A stretch of 64,000 nt of DNA, taken from contig JALPRQ010000001.1 of the NCBI GenBank assembly GCA_023630215.1, forward strand, positions 1,178,001 to 1,242,000. Direction: 5' to 3'. Positions within the stretch are counted from its first letter, which is position 1; the number at the start of each line of letters is the position of its first letter. This DNA comes from Rhodobacteraceae bacterium NBU2976 (GTDB lineage Bacteria > Pseudomonadota > Alphaproteobacteria > Rhodobacterales > Rhodobacteraceae). Below are positions 56,039 to 63,351 of the stretch, in pieces. The notes below the pieces were generated by a model that had not been told where the DNA came from, ran no database searches, and was given only the letters and a program-made list of their open reading frames with translations. The position numbers were made by a program, and so were the translations under genes.

Positions 56039-57604
56039 ATGAAAACCAATCTGATCTTGTCAGCGGCGTCTGTGTTTGCATTGACGGCAACCACCGCCTT
56101 GGCTGACTTTGAACTGACCATTTTGCACACCAACGATTTCCATGCGCGCTTTGAACCGATCAGCGCGTTTGACAGCGGCTGTTCTGACGAAGACAACGCT
56201 GCAGGCGAATGCTTTGGTGGCACCGCACGTTTGGTCACCGCAATTGAAGAGGCCCGCGCCCGGGCAGAAAACGTGATCCTTGTAGATGGCGGCGACCAGT
56301 TCCAGGGTTCGTTGTTCTACACCTATTACAAGGGCGCGATGGCGGCCGAGTTCATGAACAAGCTCGGCTATGACGCGATGACCGTGGGCAACCACGAATT
56401 CGACGACGGGCCGGAAGTGCTGCGTGGCTTTGTCGATAGCGTCAATTTCCCGATCCTAATGTCGAATGCCGACTTCTCGCAAGAGGATTTGCTGGTCGGA
56501 GCGATCAAGAAATCCTATGTCATCGAAGTGGGTGGCGAGATTATCGGCCTGATCGGCCTGACGCCGCAGGATACGGATGAACTGGCCAGCCCGGGTGACA
56601 ATATCAACTTCCTCGACCCGGTGGAATCGGTGCAGCATCAAGTTGATGCGCTGACCGATATGGGCGTGAACAAGATCATCGTTCTGTCGCATTCCGGCTA
56701 TAACGTAGACAAGCGCGTTGCGGCGGAAACCACCGGCGTTGACGTGATCGTGGGTGGTCACACCAACACGTATCTGTCGAACCTGGACGAAGACGCTGCA
56801 GGCAAGTACCCGACCATGGTTGGCGATACCGCTATCGTATCGGCCTATGCATATGGCAAATTCTTGGGCGAGCTGAACGTCTATTTCGATGACAATGGCA
56901 AAGTGCTGAGCGCCTTTGGTGAGCCGCTGATCATGGATGGCAACGTGGCCGAGGACGCGGACACGGTTGCGCGCATCGACGAACTGGCGATCCCACTGGA
57001 TGAAATCCGGAACGAGGTTGTGGCTCAGACAGTTGCGCCGATTGATGGGTCACGGGAAAACTGCCGCGCCATGGAATGCGAGATGGGCAACCTTGTTGCC
57101 GACGCCATGTTGGCTCGTGTGGCCGATCAGGGTATCCAGATCGCGATTGCAAACGGTGGTGGACTGCGTGCCTCGATTGATGCGGGTGAAGTCACCATGG
57201 GCGAAGTTCTGACGGTTCTGCCGTTCCAGAACACGCTGGCAACCTTCCAGATTTCCGGGGCCGGTGTTGTTGCTGCCCTTGAAAATGGTGTCAGCCAGGT
57301 CGAAGAAGGCGCAGGTCGTTTCCCGCAGGTGGCAGGTCTGACCTATGCCTTTGATGCGACTGCCGAGCCGGGTAGCCGTGTTTCCGACGTGATGGTCGGT
57401 GGCGAACCGATTGACCCTGATGCGATCTATGGTGTTGTGACCAACAACTATGTGCGCGGTGGCGGTGACGGCTATGCGATTTTCGCAACGGATGCCATGA
57501 ACGCATATGATTATGGTCCATCGCTGGAAGAAGTTGTTGCAGATTATATGGCTGAGAATGGAGAATATACGCCCTATTTGGATGGTCGTATTACGCTCAA
57601 GTAA
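56039..57604 (+). CDS. Periplasmic 5'-nucleotidase / UshA-like metallophosphatase
   Basis: A 521-aa secreted enzyme: signal peptide (MKTNLILSAASVFALTATTALA), then the calcineurin-type metal motifs ILHTNDFHARF, VDGGDQFQGS, GNHEFDDGPE and VGGHTN. The C-terminal substrate domain has IANGGGLRASIDAGEVTMG and VLPFQNTLATFQI. It should release phosphate and nucleosides from extracellular nucleotides. It is monocistronic, with a strong terminator. No Pho box is apparent upstream. Confidence 0.93.
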   Translation: MKTNLILSAASVFALTATTALADFELTILHTNDFHARFEPISAFDSGCSDEDNAAGECFGGTARLVTAIEEARARAENVILVDGGDQFQGSLFYTYYKGAMAAEFMNKLGYDAMTVGNHEFDDGPEVLRGFVDSVNFPILMSNADFSQEDLLVGAIKKSYVIEVGGEIIGLIGLTPQDTDELASPGDNINFLDPVESVQHQVDALTDMGVNKIIVLSHSGYNVDKRVAAETTGVDVIVGGHTNTYLSNLDEDAAGKYPTMVGDTAIVSAYAYGKFLGELNVYFDDNGKVLSAFGEPLIMDGNVAEDADTVARIDELAIPLDEIRNEVVAQTVAPIDGSRENCRAMECEMGNLVADAMLARVADQGIQIAIANGGGLRASIDAGEVTMGEVLTVLPFQNTLATFQISGAGVVAALENGVSQVEEGAGRFPQVAGLTYAFDATAEPGSRVSDVMVGGEPIDPDAIYGVVTNNYVRGGGDGYAIFATDAMNAYDYGPSLEEVVADYMAENGEYTPYLDGRITLK

Positions 57605-57624
57605 TCAACAAACCTATATTTACG

Positions 57625-57654
57625 AAAAGGCGCGGAGAAGTCCGCGCCTTTTTT
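57625..57654 (+). terminator. Rho-independent terminator after the 5'-nucleotidase gene
   Basis: AAAAGGCGCGGA and TCCGCGCCTTTT pair in a 12-base stem with the loop GAAG, followed by further T residues. It is the clearest intrinsic terminator in the window. Confidence 0.92.
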
Positions 57655-57678
57655 ACGCTTTGACCAAAAATTTTTTGA

Positions 57679-57720
57679 TTTTCTTTTGACATACCGACCT
57701 GTCGGATTGTCAAAAGAAAA
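57679..57720. promoter_or_regulatory. 42-base nested palindrome, likely TetR-type operator
   Basis: Outer arms TTTTCTTTTGACA (57679-57691) and TGTCAAAAGAAAA (57708-57720) are perfect complements. Inside them CCGAC and GTCGG (57694-57705) form a second perfect dyad around CT; only the two bases between inner and outer arms fail to pair. Both outer arms contain TTGACA. It lies upstream of a decayed coding remnant and a TetR gene. Confidence 0.65.
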
Positions 57721-57724
57721 GGCA

Positions 57725-57930
57725 ATGAAATCCGTTCCGATCCTAGGATTCCTTCATCATGTATTTGGTGAGAGGCAATATGTTGCAGAGCTGACGTTGA
57801 TCATCAGTGTCTCGGCAGCTTGATCGTCATTCACTTTGATAATGTGTTCGGGCAGATAAGTTGGCGAACCGCAATCGCGGTTCTGTTGATCTTTGATATC
57901 GCCGCCGGACCCAGCCTATTGGTGACGTGA
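57725..57930 (+). pseudogene. Frameshifted remnant of a small membrane protein
   Basis: ATG 57725 opens a frame reading MKSVPILGFLHHVFGERQYV and ending at TGA 57821-57823. A frame shifted by one base continues from 57820 with LIVIHFDNVFGQISWRTAIA and a hydrophobic stretch to TGA 57928-57930. Joined, the two parts give a short protein with two membrane segments separated by a conserved-looking loop, as expected for a single gene broken by a one-base change. The C-terminal part also appears lost. The family is not recognised with confidence. Confidence 0.5.
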
Positions 57931-57967
57931 ACGCGCATTTGATGTTTCGACCGCGAGAAATGACACG

Positions 57968-58498
57968 ATGACAACAGCCCGGGATCAGATTCTGAGTATC
58001 GCCGATATTCTGACTCAAAGTGGGTTTTCCAAGGGGGCTCTCTATCATCATTTCAAGGATAAGGACGCATTGTTCGATGCAACAATCGACCAATTTTTCC
58101 TGCGGTTTTTCGAGGTCGGGCGTCCAGAGGATTCCGAGGAAACGTTGCTGGATGTTTTGCGCGATCTGGCCGATGGTTATGTGCGCCTGTTCGCGGCGAT
58201 AGAAGGTCTGACCAGCGATCGCACACGCTATTATCGGTTCGTGTTTGCCATTCTACCAATGGTTCGCGTCGAGATGACGGAACAGCTTGCCCAGGTGAGA
58301 CTGCGCCTTGTGAATGCGGCCGCGAGAGATCAGGCAAATGGGGATTTTGGGTCCGATCTTGATCCTGCGCGAATCGCCGATCTGTGCCTGTCTGCAATCG
58401 AGGGGACGGGTGTCCTTTTGGCGCTGGAACAGGACAAGGACGTCCAGCTGGCGTTTGCCGAAATGGTTCGCAATGTGCAAATTGCATTGCATATTTAA
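57968..58498 (+). CDS. TetR-family regulator with an apparently shortened HTH
   Basis: A 176-aa TetR/AcrR-like protein. The N-terminus MTTARDQILS passes straight to IADILTQSGFSKGALYHHF. In ordinary TetR proteins about 15-17 residues, completing helix 1 and starting helix 2, lie between these two elements. The recognition helix and the rest of the ligand domain (DKDALFDATIDQFF onwards) look intact. An in-frame deletion is the simplest reading, and DNA binding may be lost. The upstream palindrome and the frameshifted remnant fit a decaying regulator-target locus. Confidence 0.7.
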   Translation: MTTARDQILSIADILTQSGFSKGALYHHFKDKDALFDATIDQFFLRFFEVGRPEDSEETLLDVLRDLADGYVRLFAAIEGLTSDRTRYYRFVFAILPMVRVEMTEQLAQVRLRLVNAAARDQANGDFGSDLDPARIADLCLSAIEGTGVLLALEQDKDVQLAFAEMVRNVQIALHI

Positions 58499-58887
58499 GC
58501 GCTTTGAATCCTTACGCGTGTATTTTGTCTTATTTCGGTCGCATTTGGAGCGGTTCTGTCACATTCAAATGCGCGAATTCCAGAAAATACCTTTTTTGCG
58601 CCCTGCGTGTGCCCGGTTCAATTTGCATATTGATCCTGCAAACAGAGGCGGACGTCTCTAGTCCCCAAGTAAACGGTTTCGTCTCTGTCTGCACCAGTGA
58701 GTACCAAGTGAGTAACGAGTTCGCGTGTCTATGTCGTTGTTAGAACGCAGCATTGAGTGAGCAGAGTGAGTCCCTTTTAACCTGTGCTTACAAATTTGTA
58801 TCGAGTGTCCTAGTAACCGTTGTTTTGTATTACAACATGTTCGATAGCCGCAGCGTATTCGCTGCGGCTATTGCTGTTAAAAAGGGA
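58499..58887. other. Gene-free 389-base stretch
   Basis: No supportable gene is seen between the TetR-like gene and the zinc-ribbon gene; open frames here lack ribosome sites and family patterns. It contains short GAGTGAG/GTGAGTA repeats (around 58695-58770), a TACAAATTTGTA palindrome at 58789-58800, and the hairpin listed separately. Confidence 0.6.
58844..58871. terminator. Hairpin at the 3' end of the XpaC-TelA cluster
   Basis: ATAGCCGCAGCG and CGCTGCGGCTAT form a perfect 12-base stem with the loop TATT, 16 bases beyond the stop of the leftward zinc-ribbon gene. A T-run is missing in either direction, but position and strength suggest an operon 3' end. Confidence 0.65.
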
Positions 58888-60015
58888 TCAGAAGCGGGTG
58901 CCAGTCGAGTCGCCGTTCAAATACACGATATAGCCGATAATCGCGGCAAGCAGCGCCGCGAGGGTTGCGGCAAACAGGATTTTCCAGACTGACCAAGGCC
59001 GATCCCCTTTGACCGCGCCGGTGCGGGCATTGACCACGAACCGGTAAGTCTTGCCCCGATACTTGTAGGCCGCCAGCCAGACCGGTAGCAGGATATGTTT
59101 GAAGGTCACGTCTTTGACGGTCGTATTAATGTCATGCACACGCTGACGATCCCCGCCAATATCGAACTTTACGTCTCGCAGGATCGTGCGGTCCATGATG
59201 TCGCGGGCCTCGACAAAACCTTCCTCTAGCGTGACGGCGTAGCCTTCGGCGCGAAAGCCAGCGAGATATTCCGGGCTGTAAGGTTCCAATGCGGACAGGT
59301 CCCACGGTGCAAGCGCGTCTGTATAGGCCTTTGGCAGGCTGCGCGATGCCAGCACCAGCACATCGTCAAAGAACCGCGCCACACGGCCAGATTTTGGCGT
59401 CCAGCGGATTTTTTGCACGCGCTGCTGACGTGTTTGCGGCTTGCCATCCACCATGACCCGCACGGTGTGCGTTTCGTAATAGACCGTGCCACGTTCCCCA
59501 CGATAGCTGGATTTTGTATCTGCGTCATAGGTCCAGTAGGGCACATATATTCCCTGCATCCGCCGCCCAGCGCGGACATAGTCTTTCATCCCATTTGGCG
59601 CAAACCACAGGCTGCCCATCCAGCGGCTCATCGCTGAACGCGCATCCTTTTCTGACAGGGCAAAGGGCAGAACGCCCTTGGGTTTGATATGGCGATGGGT
59701 TCCGGTGCCAATCACAACCGGTGTGGCACAGAACGGGCATTCGGTTGCGTGATCTTCGCCTTTGAATTCCACCTCTGCCCCGCAATTGGGGCATTTGGAG
59801 ATACGGGTCTCCTCCATCTCCGCCTCGGGCAGATCGGCGTTCAGCGCACGGTGGAAATCCAGTTCCTTGATCGCGCCGCCTTTCCAGGGGCCATCGTCGA
59901 TTTCTTCGACCGCACCGCAATGGTCACAGGTCAGGTTGCCCGCATTTGGGTCAAACCGCATATCCGCGCCACATTGGAGGCACGGAAATCTGTGCTCTGC
60001 GCTGTCCTCGGACAT
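58888..60015 (-). CDS. Double zinc-ribbon protein with C-terminal membrane anchor
   Basis: A 375-aa protein. Two zinc ribbons at the N-terminus use Cys12, Cys15, Cys30, Cys33 and Cys75, Cys78, Cys93, Cys96. A middle domain has YVPYWTYDADTKSSYRGERG and LPVWLAAYKYRGKTYRFVVN, then one membrane helix near residues 343-365. Databases often label such proteins TFIIB zinc-ribbon or primosomal N'-like because of the ribbons alone; no helicase motifs are present. It is last in the XpaC-TelA-DUF2927-SPFH cluster, 6 bases after the SPFH gene. The role is unknown. Confidence 0.8.
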   Translation of the reverse strand: MSEDSAEHRFPCLQCGADMRFDPNAGNLTCDHCGAVEEIDDGPWKGGAIKELDFHRALNADLPEAEMEETRISKCPNCGAEVEFKGEDHATECPFCATPVVIGTGTHRHIKPKGVLPFALSEKDARSAMSRWMGSLWFAPNGMKDYVRAGRRMQGIYVPYWTYDADTKSSYRGERGTVYYETHTVRVMVDGKPQTRQQRVQKIRWTPKSGRVARFFDDVLVLASRSLPKAYTDALAPWDLSALEPYSPEYLAGFRAEGYAVTLEEGFVEARDIMDRTILRDVKFDIGGDRQRVHDINTTVKDVTFKHILLPVWLAAYKYRGKTYRFVVNARTGAVKGDRPWSVWKILFAATLAALLAAIIGYIVYLNGDSTGTRF

Positions 60016-60021
60016 GTCGGA

Positions 60022-61113
60022 TTAGCTGGCGGGCGGAGGCGGCGGCATCACGGTGAAGAGCTGCGCCAGTTCCATGATATCCTCGGCCGGTTTCCAGCCG
60101 TCCTGACCGGCAGACCAGACGAGGGTTTCGCGGGTGAAACTGCCATCAGCGGCCATCCGACCCAACGTCGCGCGGGAAAATGGCCCTTTGGCCTCTCCAC
60201 TCTCAGCCAGATGCCAGACCTTTTCGGCGGGTGGGGGCGGGGGGACCTGTGCGGCAGGTGCGGTCTGTTGGGCCAACTGGCCTGCCATCATCATGCCCAT
60301 ACCAACACCCAGCCCTTCGCCCATGCCGCCACCGGCAGGGTTTTTGGCCGCCTCGGTCATCGCTTCGGCTGCCGAGAACTGCGTATACCGCCCCAGATCG
60401 CCGACAATTCCCATCGAGGTGCGCTTGTCCATCGCGGCCTCCACTTCGGGCGGAAGAGAAATGTTCTCGATATAAAACTCTGGCATTTCCATGCCGTATT
60501 CCGCCAGCTGCGGGCTGACCTTCGCTGCGATCAGCTTGCCGAGGTCCAGCGTATTTGCGGCCATGTCCAGCACCGGAATGCCGCTGCCCGCCAGCGCGTT
60601 CGATGACAGCGCCACGATGATATTGCGAATCTGATAGCTGATCTCGTCGGTGGTGAATTCGCCATCCGTCCCGACAATCTCGCGCAGGAATTTCGCCGGA
60701 TCGGTCACGCGGATCGTGTAGGTGCCATAGGCGCGCATACGCACGGGCCCGAATTCGGGATCGCGACACATGATCGGGTTCTTTGTGCCCCATTTCAGGT
60801 CTTGAAACCGGGTCGTATTGACGAAATAAATTTCGGACTTGAACGGGCTCTTGAACCCGTGATCCCAATGCTGAAGCGTGGTCAGGATCGGCATGTTGTT
60901 GGTTTCCAGCATATAAAGGCCGGGGGTAAACACGTCGGCCAGCTGACCCTCGTGGACAAACACTGCCGCTTGTCCTTCGCGGACCGTCAGCTTGGCGCCG
61001 TATTTGATTTCGTGCCCTTCACGTTCGAACCGCCAGACAAGCGTGTCGTTCGTATCATCCGTGTGATGGATGACGTCGATAAACTCACCCATCAGAAAAT
61101 CCAGAATTCCCAT
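60022..61113 (-). CDS. SPFH-domain protein with C-terminal GYF-like domain
   Basis: A 363-aa protein starting MGILDFLMGEFIDVIHHTDD. The SPFH-like core spans roughly residues 30-240 (VREGQAAVFVHEGQLADVFT, MRAYGTYTIRVTDPAKFLRE). A glycine/methionine-rich linker (GGGMGEGLGVGMGMMMAG) and a proline stretch lead to a GYF_2-like domain near 298-350 (KVWHLAESGEAKGPFSRATL, then LVWSAGQDGWKPAED). SPFH proteins form membrane-microdomain rings or vesicle-associated cages. No transmembrane helix is clear, as in the YdjI-type members. Confidence 0.85.
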   Translation of the reverse strand: MGILDFLMGEFIDVIHHTDDTNDTLVWRFEREGHEIKYGAKLTVREGQAAVFVHEGQLADVFTPGLYMLETNNMPILTTLQHWDHGFKSPFKSEIYFVNTTRFQDLKWGTKNPIMCRDPEFGPVRMRAYGTYTIRVTDPAKFLREIVGTDGEFTTDEISYQIRNIIVALSSNALAGSGIPVLDMAANTLDLGKLIAAKVSPQLAEYGMEMPEFYIENISLPPEVEAAMDKRTSMGIVGDLGRYTQFSAAEAMTEAAKNPAGGGMGEGLGVGMGMMMAGQLAQQTAPAAQVPPPPPAEKVWHLAESGEAKGPFSRATLGRMAADGSFTRETLVWSAGQDGWKPAEDIMELAQLFTVMPPPPPAS

Positions 61114-61205
61114 GCCCTTACTCCTATCCCTTAGGTGGCTTTGTCGTTATTTAGGCGTTGGCGTCAACCAAACCAATAGCTTTTCCGCTTTTCAAGTAAC
61201 ATGTC

Positions 61206-62096
61206 CTAGGTTCCCCCTGCGACGTCATGGGCGATTTCCGGCAGAAGCGGCAGGGCTTGTTCCACGCTCATCCCGGCTTTCAAACGGGGATCATACAACA
61301 TCTGAAGCAATAATTCGTCATGCAGGGTCAACAAGGCGAATTCTTCGTCATCGTTGAAAATTGACGGGCGTGCCGTGCGGCTGTCGTTGGAAAGCCCCAT
61401 CGCTTGGGTCATCTCCTCGTGTATACAGGAGGTGCGCATCAGGTCACCATGTTCAGACTTGATCAGGATGATCGAGCGACCATACACCCCCTTTTGCCCC
61501 TGCACGGGAAAGGCAAAAGCCGCACAAAAGATATTGACCGGACTGTTCATGAACGCGTCGACAACGGCCTGACTGATCCCGGGATAGCGTTGAGGCAGGT
61601 TGGCTGCAAATTCACGCTGCTCTGCACGGTTTAGAAACAGCACAAGCATATTGGCCGAAGCTTCGTCCGCAACACGCATATCAACCCCCGAGATTGTGGA
61701 TAGGCGCTGGGTAAAGGCAATTACCTCGGCGCGATCACGCGCCTGAACTTGGGGCGGAGTCGACTCGCCAAAGATTGTGGCGACACGGATGGGCGATTCC
61801 CAGCGGCGCAGATGTGTTTCGGATTGCCTCTCGACATAGCGACCATCGCGAACCGTATATTCATCATAAAGCGCAATCCGGACAAAGTTTTCGACCAGAT
61901 CCCGTTCCGAAAATGGTGCGTCAGCGGGGGCGGTATCGGTGCGCAGTCGGCCATCGTTTAGCAATGCCTGTTCTGCACGCTGATAGAATACAGCCAGCGC
62001 GGCATCATCTTGTTCCAATGCTGTGGTTATGGGCGCGGTGCAGCCCAACAACAATGCAAGCGGCACGATACAGGCAAGCTTTAGCAGATGCGGCAC
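61206..62096 (-). CDS. DUF2927 lipoprotein
   Basis: A 296-aa lipoprotein when started at GTG 62096, which has GGGA 6 bases upstream and gives MPHLLKLACIVPLALLLGC with lipobox LLLGC (Cys19). A GTG at 62126 would add ten residues with no ribosome site. The DUF2927 part has FVRIALYDEY, RVATIFGESTPPQ and CIHEEMTQAMGL, whose HEEMTQ resembles a metallopeptidase helix, but activity is unproven. It sits between telA and the SPFH gene. Confidence 0.82.
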   Translation of the reverse strand: MPHLLKLACIVPLALLLGCTAPITTALEQDDAALAVFYQRAEQALLNDGRLRTDTAPADAPFSERDLVENFVRIALYDEYTVRDGRYVERQSETHLRRWESPIRVATIFGESTPPQVQARDRAEVIAFTQRLSTISGVDMRVADEASANMLVLFLNRAEQREFAANLPQRYPGISQAVVDAFMNSPVNIFCAAFAFPVQGQKGVYGRSIILIKSEHGDLMRTSCIHEEMTQAMGLSNDSRTARPSIFNDDEEFALLTLHDELLLQMLYDPRLKAGMSVEQALPLLPEIAHDVAGGT

Positions 62097-62149
62097 GACA
62101 CGTCCCAAAGTTAAGGTCCATCCCACCTGACGGGGATGGACCGATGATA

Positions 62150-63340
62150 TTAGTCGTCCAGACTATCGCCCAGATTGTGACCAGACGCCGTGCCCGATGA
62201 TTTGGCCGCGGCAAGTTTGTTTTTCAGCTCGTCTTCCATATGCTGAAGCTCTTTCTCGGCCTCGGCGCGTTTGGCTTTGCCTTCGTCGGCAATGCGTAAG
62301 CTGTCCTCGATCGTTTCAATCAAGTTGGCGTTGGCCGCCTTGATCGCTTCGATGTCAAACACACCGCGCTCCATCTGTTCGCGGACCTCGATATTGGCTT
62401 GCTTCAGATTTTCTGCGTTCGAGGTCAGCAAATCGTTGGTCAGGTCGGTTGCTTCCTTGACCACGGCCGCCGCTTCGCGGGACCGGTGGATCGTCACAGC
62501 CTGCGCCAACTGGGTTTCCCAGAGCGGCACCGTGTTGACCAGTGTCGAGTTTATCTTGGTCACCAACGACTTGTCGTTTTCCTGCACCAAGCGGATCGAG
62601 GGCAGCGATTGCATCGTCACCTGACGCGTCAGCTTCAGATCATGCACCCGGCGTTCCAGATCGTCGCGGGCGGCGCGTAGATCGCGAAGCTCCTGCGCCT
62701 TGATCACACCTTGATCTTCGGGCGCGTCCGCGACTTCTTTCTCCTTGGCTGGGATGTCATTCGCATCCAGCATCTTCAGCTTTTCTTCGCCAGCCGCGAT
62801 GTAAAGTGCTAACTCGTCATAGAAATCGAGGGTTTTTTCGTAAAGCTTATCCAGCGATTTGATATCTTTTAGCAGGATCGTTTCGTGCTCGTGCAATTTC
62901 TCGGTGATATTGTCGATCTGTCCTTGCACGGTTTCATATTTCGCCATGAATACGGCCATTGGCTTGGCCCGCCCAAGCAGCTTTTCCCACCAGCTTTGTT
63001 TGCGGTTGGGATCAAGCTCATCGACCGAGAATCCGCGTAGCGACGTCACCATCTCGCGCAGGCTGGCGCCCGCCGGTCCGACATCCTTGTTGCGCACGCC
63101 GGATAACATTTCCTGCGAGATTACCTGCAATTCAGCCTGCGCACCCGACCCGAACTGGATGATCGACTGGGTGTTGGTCATGTCCAGTTCAGCCATGCGT
63201 TTACTGATGGCGGCTTTTTCTTCGACACTGGCACTTTCGACGACAATCAGTTCACCCTTGGGCTCGGGCAGTAGGGTTGCAGTGACGGCTTCTACTTCTT
63301 TCAACGTGGCTTCGGCCTTGGCACGGATATCATCACTCAT
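62150..63340 (-). CDS. telA: TelA-family toxic-anion-resistance protein
   Basis: A 396-aa protein of the TelA/KlaA family, named for tellurite resistance of plasmid loci. It is mostly helical with long coiled coils, for example ISKRMAELDMTNTQSIIQFG, the ELDPNRKQSWWEKLLGRAKP segment before the membrane-proximal region, and QVTMQSLPSIRLVQENDKSL. TelA proteins occur with XpaC and Ter systems in stress or conflict loci; their biochemistry is unknown. It starts 11 bases after XpaC on the same strand. Confidence 0.92.
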   Translation of the reverse strand: MSDDIRAKAEATLKEVEAVTATLLPEPKGELIVVESASVEEKAAISKRMAELDMTNTQSIIQFGSGAQAELQVISQEMLSGVRNKDVGPAGASLREMVTSLRGFSVDELDPNRKQSWWEKLLGRAKPMAVFMAKYETVQGQIDNITEKLHEHETILLKDIKSLDKLYEKTLDFYDELALYIAAGEEKLKMLDANDIPAKEKEVADAPEDQGVIKAQELRDLRAARDDLERRVHDLKLTRQVTMQSLPSIRLVQENDKSLVTKINSTLVNTVPLWETQLAQAVTIHRSREAAAVVKEATDLTNDLLTSNAENLKQANIEVREQMERGVFDIEAIKAANANLIETIEDSLRIADEGKAKRAEAEKELQHMEDELKNKLAAAKSSGTASGHNLGDSLDD

Positions 63341-63351
63341 TTTATGTCTCC

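Noticed and set aside
57686-57713. TTGACA elements in both arms of the 42-base palindrome as divergent promoters
   Set aside because: No acceptable -10 element lies 16-18 bases from either one, so they are treated as part of an operator only.
58888-60015. Primosomal protein N' (PriA) or TFIIB-like assignment for the zinc-ribbon gene
   Set aside because: Only the CxxC ribbons support it; helicase and cyclin-fold motifs are absent and a membrane helix is present.
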